This document shows positions 34,552 to 46,900 of a DNA stretch of 64,000 nucleotides, in pieces. Below the pieces are notes generated by a model. The model had not been told where the DNA came from. It did no database searches and saw only the letters and a program-made list of their open reading frames with translations. Position 1 is the first letter of the stretch; the number at the start of each line of letters is the position of its first letter. This DNA comes from Cymodocea nodosa (taxonomy: Eukaryota > Streptophyta > Magnoliopsida > Alismatales > Cymodoceaceae), in the NCBI GenBank assembly GCA_036874045.1, contig CM072338.1:15150501-15214500 (forward strand), written 5' to 3'. Both the position numbers and the translations under genes were made by a program.

Positions 34552-34987
34552 CTACGTTGGGTCTTGGTGATCAATCACTTGTTTATGGTGAAGATTGATG
34601 AAAAACAAGGTGGAGATTTGTGATGCTTGTGTCTTCCATCATGTATATGTATTTGTCATTGTATATGATTGTATTTCTTTGATAATTTGTAAAAGGGAAA
34701 ACTTGTCTTTTGGGTATCACCCATCGTTGCCCCTAACTAGTATAAGGGGGAGTCATCTTCGACTATGAGAGCAATGCCAATCCCTAGCTCTTGTCTTCCT
34801 CTTATTTTGTATCAACAACCATACAACAAGGAATCATGATAGATTGATCACCTGTGAACGTACCCTTATTGGGGAACCACGTAAATTTATTGTTCTTCCA
34901 AATTCTCCACTTACACATCTTTCTTTCACGTTGATCTCTTCTCTACACAACCCTTGGATGCTCCATGTTGTTTAACCTATTGGTATA
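34552..34987 (+). mobile_element. Polypurine tract and LTR of the second copia element
   Basis: 'acaaggtggagatttg' ends at 34620 and the LTR opens TGATGCTTGTGTC at 34621. It closes within the TTGTTTAACC/TATTGG area at about 34968-34978. The following 'attggtataaca' (34978-34990) resembles a plant initiator-Met primer-binding site (TGGTATCAGAGC), which would normally follow a 5' LTR. LTR length about 350 bp, ordinary for copia. Confidence 0.6.
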
Positions 34988-35540
34988 ACAAAGGATATGA
35001 CAATTGTCATAATATTAAAGGAAAGAAAACATGCATAAATAAATTTCTAGTACATGAAAAACTTTCCCCTTTAATATTACAAGGTTGGTATTTGCTAAAG
35101 AGGTGTAATAATAGAAATCTACAATATATATAATTAAACTTCCATAAAAAATAATAAAATTTATTTACAGTCTAACCCTAAACAAAGAAAATACAAAATA
35201 AGGTACAAATTACAAAATTTCTTATTCATAATATTTTGTGTAGTTAATCAAAAAGTGATTAACTTCTCATATTCTACTTACATTCCCCTAGAATATTTAC
35301 CATGTATCCTAAAAGAAACAATGTCAACACATGAGTTAAAGCTTAGTAAGTTATTCTACCATTAGTCAAAAATATAATAATAACATGTTATGTATGTGGA
35401 AAGGAAGGTTGTACTATCAACTTAATACAATAATAAAAAGTATGTATTTTTATCATAAATAAAAATACATCTTACAAATTACAATAATATCTTGGGCTCC
35501 AATATCAAGATTATTTCATATTTAGTTTAGTCATGTCTAT
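34988..35540 (+). repeat. Dispersed repeat R1, copy 2
   Basis: Aligns with 14530-15075 in the same orientation through 'aaggatatgacaattgtcat', 'gctaaagaggtgtaataata', 'aacttccataaaaaataata' and 'aataataacatgttatgtat'. It lacks the TGTCACGCCC start because the copia LTR abuts it. Noncoding. Confidence 0.65.
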
Positions 35541-36105
35541 ATATGTAATTCCTACAATAGTGATCAATTGTCACATATCTACCTATGATTAATGTTGGAT
35601 ACTTCGAGTGCTTGAGACAAGACCAAATATATCATTCGTCTTTATTGTATACAATACCACAATACCATGCTCTTGTGACTAGGTTCATAGTTAAACATTT
35701 ATTTATTTTAATATATATCAAATTTCACTTTAAGCCTAATATTGACATACACTAATCTTAAAAAGTTACGTAAAATCTCATTATTTGCATAAACACGTAA
35801 TTATGATGTGATCAATATAAATTTACAATAACACTAATATATTATGCTTATAGATTTAAAATGTATACCAATACCACTATAATTATATTCATGCATTATT
35901 CTATGATGCCTAACACTAATGACAAGTAATTATAAATATAATTACATAACTCACCATAATTATCAAAATCATGCATAAATCTCAAATATGACTACTTTTA
36001 GACTAAAGAAAAAAAGACTTACTTAAAAGAAAACATTGTAAAAATATAATAATATATATATTTTTCCTCTTTTTTTTTTTTTTCTTCTCTCCTTTTTATT
36101 CTTCT
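35541..36105. other. AT-rich DNA, possibly more of repeat R1's element
   Basis: Continues smoothly from R1 but has no counterpart after 15080, where the other copy is cut by an LTR. A polypyrimidine run lies at 36061-36104. No gene seen. Confidence 0.4.
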
Positions 36106-36107
36106 TA

Positions 36108-36690
36108 AGGGGGGGTTAGTGCCTGACGGAATTCAACTGACGGAAAGGAAAATTATTGAATTCCGTCAGAATGCTGTTAGTGTGCATTACACTTGACGGA
36201 AAGGAAAGTTGGATTTTACCGTTGTATAAAATTCAAAAATTTCCTTTACCGTCAGAAAATTTCCGATCGCCTCCATTCAAAAAATTTTTCTCCCTCTCTC
36301 GTGCCTGACGGAATTCGTAAGACTGATAATGAAGATTTACTTGAGGACCTATTAGATGAGTTGGAAGAGTTAAATATTATTGATGACATACAACCAATGG
36401 GAGAGATACATATAGAAAGCAATGCCCAAGTTCGAATGACTCAAGAACAAAGAAAAGAAATAGCAAATAAGATGCGAGAAGATATGATGATGGCAATGTG
36501 TGATGGAATAACTAGATGATATTATTTTGTATTGTAATATTTCAATTAAGATATATTTATATTTTTTGAATATTAATTATAATAAACTTTTATCATAATT
36601 TCCATCATAATTTTCTATCCTACACTAAACCCTTCTAAAAATTTTACTTTTAATTTACGTCAAAATTTTTCGTCATGCAATAACACAACC
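36108..36690 (+). mobile_element. 583-bp PIF/Harbinger deletion derivative
   Basis: TTA flanks it on both sides (36105-36107 and 36691-36693). The left end reads AGGGGGGGTTAGTGCCTGACGG and the right end, complemented, GGTTGTGTTATTGCATGACG: imperfect inverted repeats with GGTT and TGACG(G)A in common. Inside is the tail of a Harbinger transposase (36310-36519): EDLLEDLLDELEELNIIDDI and then MTQEQRKEIANKMREDMMMA, homologous to the tail near 47.2 kb. All upstream transposase coding DNA is gone. Phrases 'gcctgacggaattc' occur at 36121 and 36303, marking a probable deletion joint or subterminal repeat. Confidence 0.65.
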
Positions 36691-36693
36691 TTA

Positions 36694-37480
36694 TTCCCCT
36701 TCTCTCTCTCTCTCACCTTTCAACGGTGAAAATAATACACCGCCGTACTTATATAATAGTTAAATATATAAGTAAGGCGGTGGATACCTCTCAACATGTT
36801 TTTGTTTTTTTTTATAACGTCACCTATGACGTCACATAAACATTTAATAACAATAAATTAGTAAAAATGGTAGAATTAAATTAGATTAATTCTCTACCTT
36901 TTTTTTAAGTAGAAGAGGAAAAAAGTAAGACGTTGTCAAATTTACAGAATGAAAAGTAAAAGAATTACTTTTTGAACTTTTTCAAGATTAAAAATTCAAG
37001 ATTTAATTTTTATCATTTTTTTATGTTAAACTCCTTTAAAGTCTTTGATTTCTAGAATCGAAGAACAAGAAATTGTTCTTAAATAATATCTTAAGCCGAT
37101 TTTTTCTTTCAAGTTAAGGAATCCATCTAATTAATATAATAATTGTGAACACACAATTGAGGTGAAAATAATATCTTAAGACAATTAAACGAGTATAAAA
37201 TGTCTGTGCCTATTATGATTGATGTATTTATTTTTTTAACTCAATTAATTGGTAAAAATCTGAAATTGATTTTAAATATTCTCGTTCTTTTACGGTAAAA
37301 GTTGAAGGTGCAAACTTAAGTAAAATTATTATCATTAAAAAAAAAACTTCATATTCAAGGCATTCGCTGAGAGCTTTGACGGTTCTGTTTCTTTTTTTTT
37401 TTGCGTGTTTTTTTTTTTTGAAAATAGCTTGGACAATACTGTTAAGTTCTCTAACAATCAACGCAGGGAGAAGCCGCAGC
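36694..37480. other. Intergenic DNA and distal promoter of BIG
   Basis: AT-rich with several T-runs (37390-37420). A 93-aa minus-strand frame at 37228-37509 overlaps the promoter and has no recognised domain; it is not called. No transposon hallmark. Confidence 0.4.
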
Positions 37481-37508
37481 TTAAACAGACATAGGTTAAA
37501 ACCAACCA

Positions 37509-37516
37509 TATAAAAA
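37509..37516 (+). promoter_or_regulatory. TATA box of BIG
   Basis: TATAAAAA, in the only good TATA context before the gene. It lies 215 bases upstream of the start codon, leaving room for a transcription start near 37540 and a CT-rich leader of about 180 bases. Confidence 0.6.
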
Positions 37517-37684
37517 CCCCATCACAGCCCTGCAAGGAATCCGTTTCCTCTTCTTGTTCTTGTTCCGATCATTTCTTACCTTGTCGTTTCTCTCCACTTA
37601 CGCCATCAAATTTTCTACTCGAAACCTCCTCTCCTTCGTCCGAAAACCCTGATTACCGCCTCTTCGCCCCGCCGATTCCACCGG

Positions 37685-37696
37685 ATGAGGGAGTGA
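37685..37696 (+). promoter_or_regulatory. Minimal upstream ORF (M-R-E-stop) in the BIG leader
   Basis: ATGAGGGAGTGA lies in the presumed 5' UTR, ending 27 bases before the BIG ATG. A three-codon uORF so close to the main start could lower or tune translation by reinitiation; the effect is an inference. Confidence 0.5.
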
Positions 37697-37723
37697 TCTC
37701 GTCCTCCATCACTCCGCCCGTCC

Positions 37724-37958
37724 ATGGCGGAAATCGCCGATCTCCTCGATGTCCTCATTCGAGTCCCGAATGATCTTCACAAGCGGCCCCGTTCGGAATC
37801 GATCGAGCGGGGGATCGTCCGGTGGGGCCACGTGCTCCGGTTGGGATTGCGCGACGCCGGAGATGGAAAATTAGAGTTGGAAAGATGGAGCAAAGCTCAA
37901 ATCGAGGCCGTGCTGTATGTTTCCAAGGTGATCCTGTCGTCCAGTATCTCCAGTACAG
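37724..37958 (+). CDS. BIG: BIG exon 1
   Basis: Codes for the 78 N-terminal residues plus one base ([20 protein letters not shown] at the start). The donor is 'acag|gtgag' at 37959. The frame would stop at 37973-37975 if not spliced. GC-rich, unlike later exons. The N-terminus is poorly conserved in the family, so the start rests on the Kozak-like 'ccATGGcg' and the frame. Confidence 0.85.
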
Positions 37959-40900
37959 GTGAGGGAAGCATCTGATGCTGTTTCTTTCGAAAGCGCTGCT
38001 TCTTATTCTTCTTCTCACTAGTATATATTCGTGGAGCAGCGGAGAACGTGGAACCAGCGATCCTCGCGATTCTTGGAAATTCCATTGAATTCTGTAGTTG
38101 CTTTTTGGAACGATTGGACTTTGATGGTGACGATTTCAGCTTGCAGGTTACACTGGCTTCCTTCTCTAGATATGTTTTTGTTTTTGTCTTATGAGTATCA
38201 GTTATATGCCAAAAATTAAGAAAGCATGAGCGATTTCATCATTGTTTTCTCCATCCCGAAATTACAACCTCGGTAGTTTTCTAGGTGTCATGTCGTGAAA
38301 GTGCCTTGATATCTCTTGGATTTTGGTGCATCTGAGCATAATATTCACTTATGATGTAAGAGCAATACAGTTGGTTACTCTACTTCGTTATTATGGCAAA
38401 TGCAGCATTGGTGATTCAAATAGGACTTCTGCAAATATAAGTTCCTTGTAGAATATATAGTTCCTCTGTAGATTGATTACTGTACTTTGTTATTATAGAT
38501 CCTCTGTAGAACGTATAAGTATCAGTTATGTGTCAAAAATTAAGAAAGCAAGAGAGATTTGATCATTGTTTTCCCCCATCCCGTAATCACAGTTTTGGTA
38601 GTTTTCTAGTAGTATGTAAGTGCATTGATATCTCTTGGATTTTGGTGCATCGGAGCATAATTTTCACTTATAATGTAAGAGCAATACAATTTATTACTCT
38701 GTTATTATGGCAAATGCAGAATTGGTAATTCAAGCAGGACTTTGCAAATATAAGTTCCTTTTAGAGCGTATAGTTCCTCCGTAGCTAATACATCATTGTC
38801 ACTCATTAGTAGATCATCCATAAACTGGACATCTAGAATGGTGCTTTTTCATGTGGTGCATTATGAATGTGTAATTTTATTAGCAGAGTCTTAAAATAAA
38901 TTTTGTGATTTTGTTTGATGGAATTAGAAATCCTTCCAAAGAAGCTGCTTTCATATTAAAAATTCTCATTATGATGATTGATGTGGATGAGCCTTTTTGA
39001 CAATCAATCATATTGTGCCAGATTGCTTTGAATTGTAACTTGCTAAGTTGTTTAGATTAAGTGAGAGGCAAGGAATGGTGGTTAAGTTGATTGTTTTCAT
39101 TGACTAATAATACATCTCATATGTGGTAATTATATGAGAGAATTATTACATGACAAACATTGTGTGAGTAGACACATAAATCTCAACTTAACCTACCCTT
39201 AGGATCCATATAGCGATTCATTTAGTCATACACTAATACTCTTCCTCAAGTTGAGGCATCTAAGATATTCAGCTTGCGACATACACATATATAATAATAA
39301 ACAATGTAACGAACATAGGTAGTTGTAGCATACATAAAACAAGCAAAAATTGTAATAGTAAGTACTGAACAAACAAGAATTGTAATAGCTACTGTAGCAA
39401 AAGTAGCAGTACTTGGTACACGATAGATAGCATTGATATGTAATCATGGACAATGATCAACTTCATTGTCTACATAGTAGACAAACATGTATACTGATTA
39501 ATTGATAGACGTTTAGTAAGCTCAAAAGTTGATATCGACAATATTAAAGATAGTCAACAAAGATGAGTATCTATAGACACACTGAAAAGCTTACAAAGAC
39601 GAACTCCTTCAATTACTAACATAGTGCAACTATTATTTAACCTTCCAATAACATTGACAAAGCAACATTGTTTAACATAGAAACTTGTCTTGGGGCAACA
39701 CTACTTCATTGTTGAAACTCACATGAGAAATCACTAATTGAAGGTTGATTATAGATGCATTGACAACACATTCTTTCTTTCTTTCTTCTACAACACTTTT
39801 TTTGTCATAAATTTTTTATTCCAAATGTTCTCTATTCTCTTATTTTTTTCTCCCCCCTTCTTTTTCTCTTTTTTCTCTCTATCTTTTTTTTAAAATGATC
39901 AACTTTTTTTAAATGCTCACATGCTTGTTCTCCTTTCCTTCTTGCTACTTTTCTCCTCCTTTTTCTTTTTTAAGGAAGCACATGTGAACTCACTTTTCCC
40001 ATTCATTTTCTCACTCTTCTTTTGTCTTTGTAAACCTATCACGGTCAGTCCTGTGAAAAATGGATTAAAAAGTTTCATATCTAAAGCATTTTTTTTTTCC
40101 AGAAAAACTGCTTATACAGATGAAATTAAATGACTATATAAACATGTATTTTACATTGATATGGCCATTTTTCTATCACTTGTATAGTTGTTTTTTGATT
40201 AGGTACAGTGGAATCCAAATAAAAAACGTGGATCCAAGTACTTCGTTAGAATTAGGGATTACATGGATTGTAGTTTGTTTGTGATTTCATGCATGTCATG
40301 GCTTCTATGATTACTTGACATCTCCATGCTTTTCCTATGAGCTAAGTTTTTCTTGCAAGACATGTGAGACATCATCTATTCCTTCAACTTTCTAGTAGAT
40401 TCCTCTAATGGGAAAGGCTCCTCCAGTTGTACTCTTGCATTCTTCCTCTTCTTATCAATTATTTGTTTCAACTTTAGTGCAACTTTTTTTTTTTTTGTAA
40501 ACTCACATAGATGTAGCATTTTTTACTTATTTTAAACCATGATGGGATTTTAGTTTATTGATTTTATTTGCTTTCTTGTTTTAAACCATGCTTTAGATTT
40601 TATGTATTTATATTCTTTTTTATTGATTATATGGGAAATTTTTCTGACGATAATGTAAAATTTTAAGGGGTGAATTGTTGAATGTCATGAATTCTTTTCA
40701 ATCTGTAGAATGAAAATACTGTGATTTTAACATTCATGAAAATGTTAGGATAATTTTCATTTGTGTTGTATTCATACTTTTAATTTAGTAAATCAATGAC
40801 CTACATTAGAGATAATGCTATTTAATGTGTTATACAACTAATGCAATTAGTATTTGTATATTTTTACATGTATTTAAAAATTGTATGTGTTTTAAAAATT

Positions 40901-43900
40901 TATTTTTAATTTATGCCATTTTTTCAAAAAAACGTGTTTAAGCATTTGTTTTTTTAATCCATGTAATGCCCTAGTTAATAGAGGAGGGAGGCTGTGGTCA
41001 CCATGGAATTAAATATCTAGAGATGTCAGTGAAATTTCATCTACATGTATGAATTTTTTGAATTGTTGAAATGCCATTGAAATCTATGTTAATGCAGTAA
41101 TTTGTTAATAAAATGTAATTTTCTTTAGTATATTTCCACTGACATGGCTTTGACATTATGAAATTTTATCAACACATTATTTTTTTAACCTATCAGACTT
41201 TGCTATGAAATCAAAGTTGAATTCCTTGGCGATGGCATAAAATGACAATGGTGTAGCAAACAATGATGTGAGTGTTGAAGTTGGAATATTGAGAGGTGCT
41301 AGTAGGTCTAGATGGTAGTGTTGGACTAAGCAATAGGTCTTGGAATTAGGGGAACAATCATTAGTATGTGAAGTCATAAAGATCATTAGTGACTATGGAT
41401 GTCTTGGATGGGATTAGCAATGAAGATGGATGTAGCAACAACATATGGTAGCCGGAGGTGTTGGCAACTTTTCACAGTTTTGTAGGGGTCAGTGATGGTT
41501 GTGGTTGACAATTTTGGAAGGATTGCCATTAGCCATTGGTGGCTTTGGTTGGGGCAACCATCGGTGGTTTCTAGGGCTTTATAGGAAGACTAGGATTTGA
41601 GAGGATGAGAATGTGGTGAAGTATAGGACAACGAAAATAGAGAAATTATAAGAACAAGGATTTGGGTCCATCTTCAGTGTTAGAGTAAGGTAGTGACCAA
41701 TGTTGTAAAAAAATGGAAAATGGGCATTATGTGGAGAGAAATATTTTTTAAATGGGTTTTTTCAATAAATTGCATAAATTAAATATAAATTTTAAATACA
41801 TTTACAAATATACTAACATTATAATTATTAAATTAGTTGTACAACTTATCTCCAAAGTAGTTCTTTGATTTGCGATAATAAAAATATGAACACAATACAA
41901 ATGAAAATTATCTTAGCATTTTTAAGAAAAAAATCACAATATTCCTTTATAAATGTGTCTTTATCTCCATAATGCAAAAGAATACTATTCCACTTATTGT
42001 TTAATACCTATCAATCAATGAATGAGAAAAGTTATATTTGCAAACACTAACAAAATCATAAATAAAGATCTATATGAAAATAAATAAAATTGGTTGATGA
42101 CTGGTGATGTAGCTTGGATGTTGCTGTGATCCATCTATGGTTGTATCCAAAATATATTGTTGAAAACAAAGATGAAAAACCTAAGAATCAAACAAATGCA
42201 TTCGTGATAAAATAATCCTCATATTAAATTTAAAATCATAATCCATCAACACATCGTTAAAACACAAGTTATTAAAAAAAAAGAAAGTTATTACCAATAT
42301 ATTGAAACTAGAAACCATTTCCATAATGGTAGCATAACAAGTGAAGTTTATGCTTCAAAATACAATCCCAAAGTTTGTTCAAATTCACTTAGACTTTTTA
42401 TCTAAATTAGGATATGCATCCTCCTCCTCTTGAGTGTCATCTCCTAATAGAAAGGCTTTTCATCAATACAATTTATAATTGGTGCTTTTGCTTTAGAGCT
42501 TGATGCATTTGATCTATTGCTTATTCTAGGCCTCAAAATTGTAGAAGCCTCTCCAACCATCCCTTATGTTGATCCAAATCTTATTGTACAATGCCATGTG
42601 TCCATTCATGTATCACCCTCTTATGCAATCAAGGTATCCATCTTTGAGTTTTCTTTTTTGTTAGTCTCTCTAATTTCAATTGAAGTGGACATAAACTAGA
42701 TCATTTGACTTCTTTGGACCTAGTCTATTTTGTATTGATCTGAAATATCAAAATGGGATAATTAAATTCAAAAATTGATAGCTTATAACATTCAAAAAAT
42801 TTAAAGTTCATAACTGATAACAAAGATGCACAAGTTAAATCAAAAGTCGTAAGCATCATTTCTTGTAAGTTAGGTACTTTAGTCCCTTAATTCTCCCTCC
42901 ATGTAAGTTAGATCAAAATTTATTATTAGTTTAAACATGAAATTGAAATAGAATATTACATGACAATTTAAAATAAATTATTTATTATTCTGTTAAACTT
43001 AAAGAGACTGCATTTGTTTCAATTCTAAAGTGTGACAGCTCTAATTAGAAATGACATTGTAGCTGTGCTTAACTTCTAACAACTCTAACAAGGAAGAGCA
43101 GAAATTTAGAAACGATATTTGTTTGTCAGAGCAGTAGTGTATGCATAATAATAATAAAATAAAAATAATAATAATTTGACTAGATAGGGTTTGGAGGGTT
43201 ACTTTGGTATCATAATTGTTAGAGTTGCTCTGAAGATGAAGTTCTTTCAAAAGTGTTATTGGAAATAAGATCCGTAAAGAACAAAATATTAGAATTAAGG
43301 ATAGCTTAGAGCAAATTTTCAAATTAAGAGTAGATGCGTTTTTTTAACACTGTTCTGTTTCTAATTCCTAACACAGGTTAAAGCTAGAAGTAGGTGCAAA
43401 TAAACATAACCTTACCAGAATCTAAATGAGGGGATAATCTTTATCTTACAGTCATAATATTTCCAAATGGTCCTCCTTTCTTATACATCTTCAGCTCAAC
43501 ATTAATAGTGTGATCACATGTATCATGTTCCTTAAAAACATTAATAGTGTGATCACATGTATCATGTTCCTTAAAAGAGGCTCCATACAATCAGCAATTC
43601 CTTCCATTACCACTGCCAAGTCTTCTTGTTTTATGTGATTGTTTAAAAAATAATGTGAATTCATGGAATACCCAGCTGCATGCAAAGGATGATGTAATCT
43701 CCTGTTCCACTTGGCCTCAATAATACCCAGCTGCATGATCCTTAAGGCTTGTACATATTGACATCCTTGCTAAAAATTTTAGCAATCTCCTCCTTAGTAG
43801 TCAACATAGCACACAAATTGGATCCCACTGCAGGTTTCTTGTCATTATCAATAGGCCTTAGGATGATACCCAATGGATGAAACAATTGAAGTGTCAATGT

Positions 43901-46900
43901 CACTCCATTCTAAAAATGTTTACTTAGAACTTTAGATGCTATCTTAGTCTTATTAGCTTGTGTGGACCATTTCATATTAAACCATTTGTTTGAAGTGAAC
44001 ATCAATCTCAATTTCTCTTGTTTATCTAATAAACTTTGCAAGCTAAGGATGTGACAAATTATTTAACAATAGACCTCACCATATCTTTGTTTTGTGTATG
44101 TCACTTGTTGCATCAAATTGAATGAAGACAACTTGTTCCTTTGGTTACATTCACAAGGAAATTTATGATACTTCTCCCATGTTGATCTGTCCTTGTATTT
44201 ATCATTATTGAACAACTTATTCCATGCTTCTTTATGTTTTCCCAATTTTTCTTGAGTATTCTTGACAACCTATTTTAGGATTGGTTTGCGAAACTGATAC
44301 AATGAAGGCCTGTTAAGTCTTTTAACATGAAAAGCTATATTTGGCTCATATATCCATTAAGGAATATATCAATAACTTTTTGCTTTGTCTTTTTCATTGT
44401 GATGTTAATTCCAAGTTGTTTTTCTCCTTGCTATTTACAACATCAATATAATCATGTTTCATCAATCTGGTGTACTTGTCCATTGCCTTAAGATTACCTT
44501 AAAGCATGTGGCTTCTTTGAAGTTTTATGTTGAACATTTCCACTTTCATGCAAAGAATTTCTCAATTCTTGTAGAGTGATATTTTTATTTTATTTTATTT
44601 TTCACTTGTGAATGAAATTGTTTTGATTGTCACTGACTTATGGTTATTGGTTACAATCACCAACCATTTGAGCCAAATGTTTCTTCAAACAAGATATGCC
44701 ACCATGTTCTTTCCTTGAAAGTTAGACTTGATCCATTCAGGTTATTATAACCAATAACCTATTGTTCTAGTCCTTAAAAATTGCATTAGATATTCTTTCC
44801 ATAAATTTTCCATGTGATAAAAAATGAATGTAATGATCTAAATAAATAGCAGTCAACAAGAAAGCGTATAAAAACAAAAAATGAAAATCTGAGCAAGGCT
44901 AGAAAAAAGTAAAACACAAAAATATGTCTGTGTAAGTTTGTGAAAACTAAAGAAATGATGTAGTGAAGTTGAAAGAAAACATTGAGAGGAGGAATGACAA
45001 TGATCCTTGAAGGAGGGAGTAGTTGGAGATGCTAGAGGAGACAACAAAAAAGTTGTTGAAGGTGCATTGAATTGCAAGACAACTCCAAGCAAAGGCTGGG
45101 TAGCAGGTTGAGAAGGATGCAAGAGTTGCATTTTGATTTCTTAATTTCATTTTGTAATTGGGGTTTGTTACCTATATCCATATTTTTTCTTCTAGATCCA
45201 TTTAAATCTATTTTATAAGTGGCCATATATATTGCATGCAAACACCCATTTAAACACAAAAATTTGTTTATACGATTGTTTAATTTCAATTGTATGATCA
45301 CTTATTTTTGAAAAAGTGGTTTGTGAGTGAAACCATTTAAATGCCATATGCATGGCTGTATAGTCTGTTTGTCACATCATCGTTGGCAACAATGGTTAGG
45401 GTTTCTCTCTTTTTATGAGGACCTGAGGTTTGATATTATAGACAAGAAATAGTGGAATAGTTTATTGATTTTGTTGACTAATATATGTAGAGATTTCTTG
45501 GAGAAAATTATTGCATAAAAAACAGTGCTAGACTAAACTCACAATGCCTAACCCTAGGTTTGATAATGCATTTATTCATATATTTTAGCAGTCTATTCAA
45601 CATCTTTCTCTCTACTATTTCCTTGTTTTTATAACTTATGGTTTTATTAACATATTACTTCTTTCAGTAGAAATGATAAACTATTTGGGATTTTCATGAG
45701 CCTGCTTCAGCATGTGGGGCATTGATCACATAAGATGGTTTTAAAATTTAATGAGATAAATGATCACCTTCCTACTTCTCAAAGGAAATATGAGGATTAT
45801 CATGTCAATTATGAGTTATTTTCCTAGCAGTGCAAAAGGGTGAAAGTTCTGCTTTTTTTAGAAAAAAGATTGTGAAATAGTTGAATGTGTTAAAGGAATG
45901 GATTTAAGCTTATACCTGAAGAATAATTCAAAACATAATTTTTTTTTTTCAAAAATGCCAAGAGATTACTTAACAAACAATTATGTAGAAGGTTAAAGTA
46001 TGTGCAATGAGTTTTGGAAAGTATTTCCACATTATTATCTTTCCATATATTATTACGTTATTTCTTTGTATATTAGAAGTGTTGGCATTCTTTTTAATCT
46101 AAGGTAAGAAATAAAGAATAATCTTTATATTATTTTCTGTAGGACATACTCTTTGTCATGCCTCTATGTTTATCGTTTCCAACATCAGCATGAGTAGACA
46201 TTATTGGATTCTTGTGTGTCTATCTGTATTGGCAAAATTTTGTTGATGCAAATCAGTTTCCTAGCTAACTGATTCAATAAACGTTGGTTATCAGTATTAG
46301 ACTGGTTTTGAAGGAGATTTTGGTCCCTATCAATGAAATTTTGATTATAATTTATTGAGATTTTTCAACTAAAATTTGATGTTTCTATGCTTTTACACTG
46401 ACTCTAAAATTTCTAGTAATATTCAATGTGTCTCCTTTTTCCTTAGGACTGATATACAATACGAAACCAATTCTAAATGTCTTGCCTAACACATCTAGTA
46501 AAAGAGTTCTACGATCACTTTTCTTAGTGATTTTTAATTTAAGAAAATAGTGGGACTAGGAATCTGTAATTATTTTTTAATGTGTTTCAAGGAAATGAAT
46601 TTGTGTATAAAACCATAGGATTACATGAGTAAAGATAATAACTCTTAAGGTCTGTTTGTGCATGTAAAATTTGAATTTCGCAGAATTTGAATTTTCTTAG
46701 AATTTGAATTCTCTAAAATTTGATAGAAAGAATTTGAAAATTGAGTGTTTGTGTACATTCGAAAATTTGACAAAAATTGAAATTCAGGTATTTGTGTGTA
46801 TGATAGAATTGAATAGAATTGATTTTTAATGAAGTTCAATAATGAATTGAAGTAATTAGTGAAAATGTAATTAATTAAGAGATTAATTACTTACATTAAA

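Noticed and set aside
37228..37509. 93-aa minus-strand ORF in front of BIG
   Set aside because: AT-rich translation, Lys and Leu runs, overlaps the BIG TATA box; no domain.
44853..45301. Three overlapping minus-strand ORFs in BIG intron 2
   Set aside because: Different frames over the same DNA, each low-complexity (Ser/Phe/Leu), no motif.
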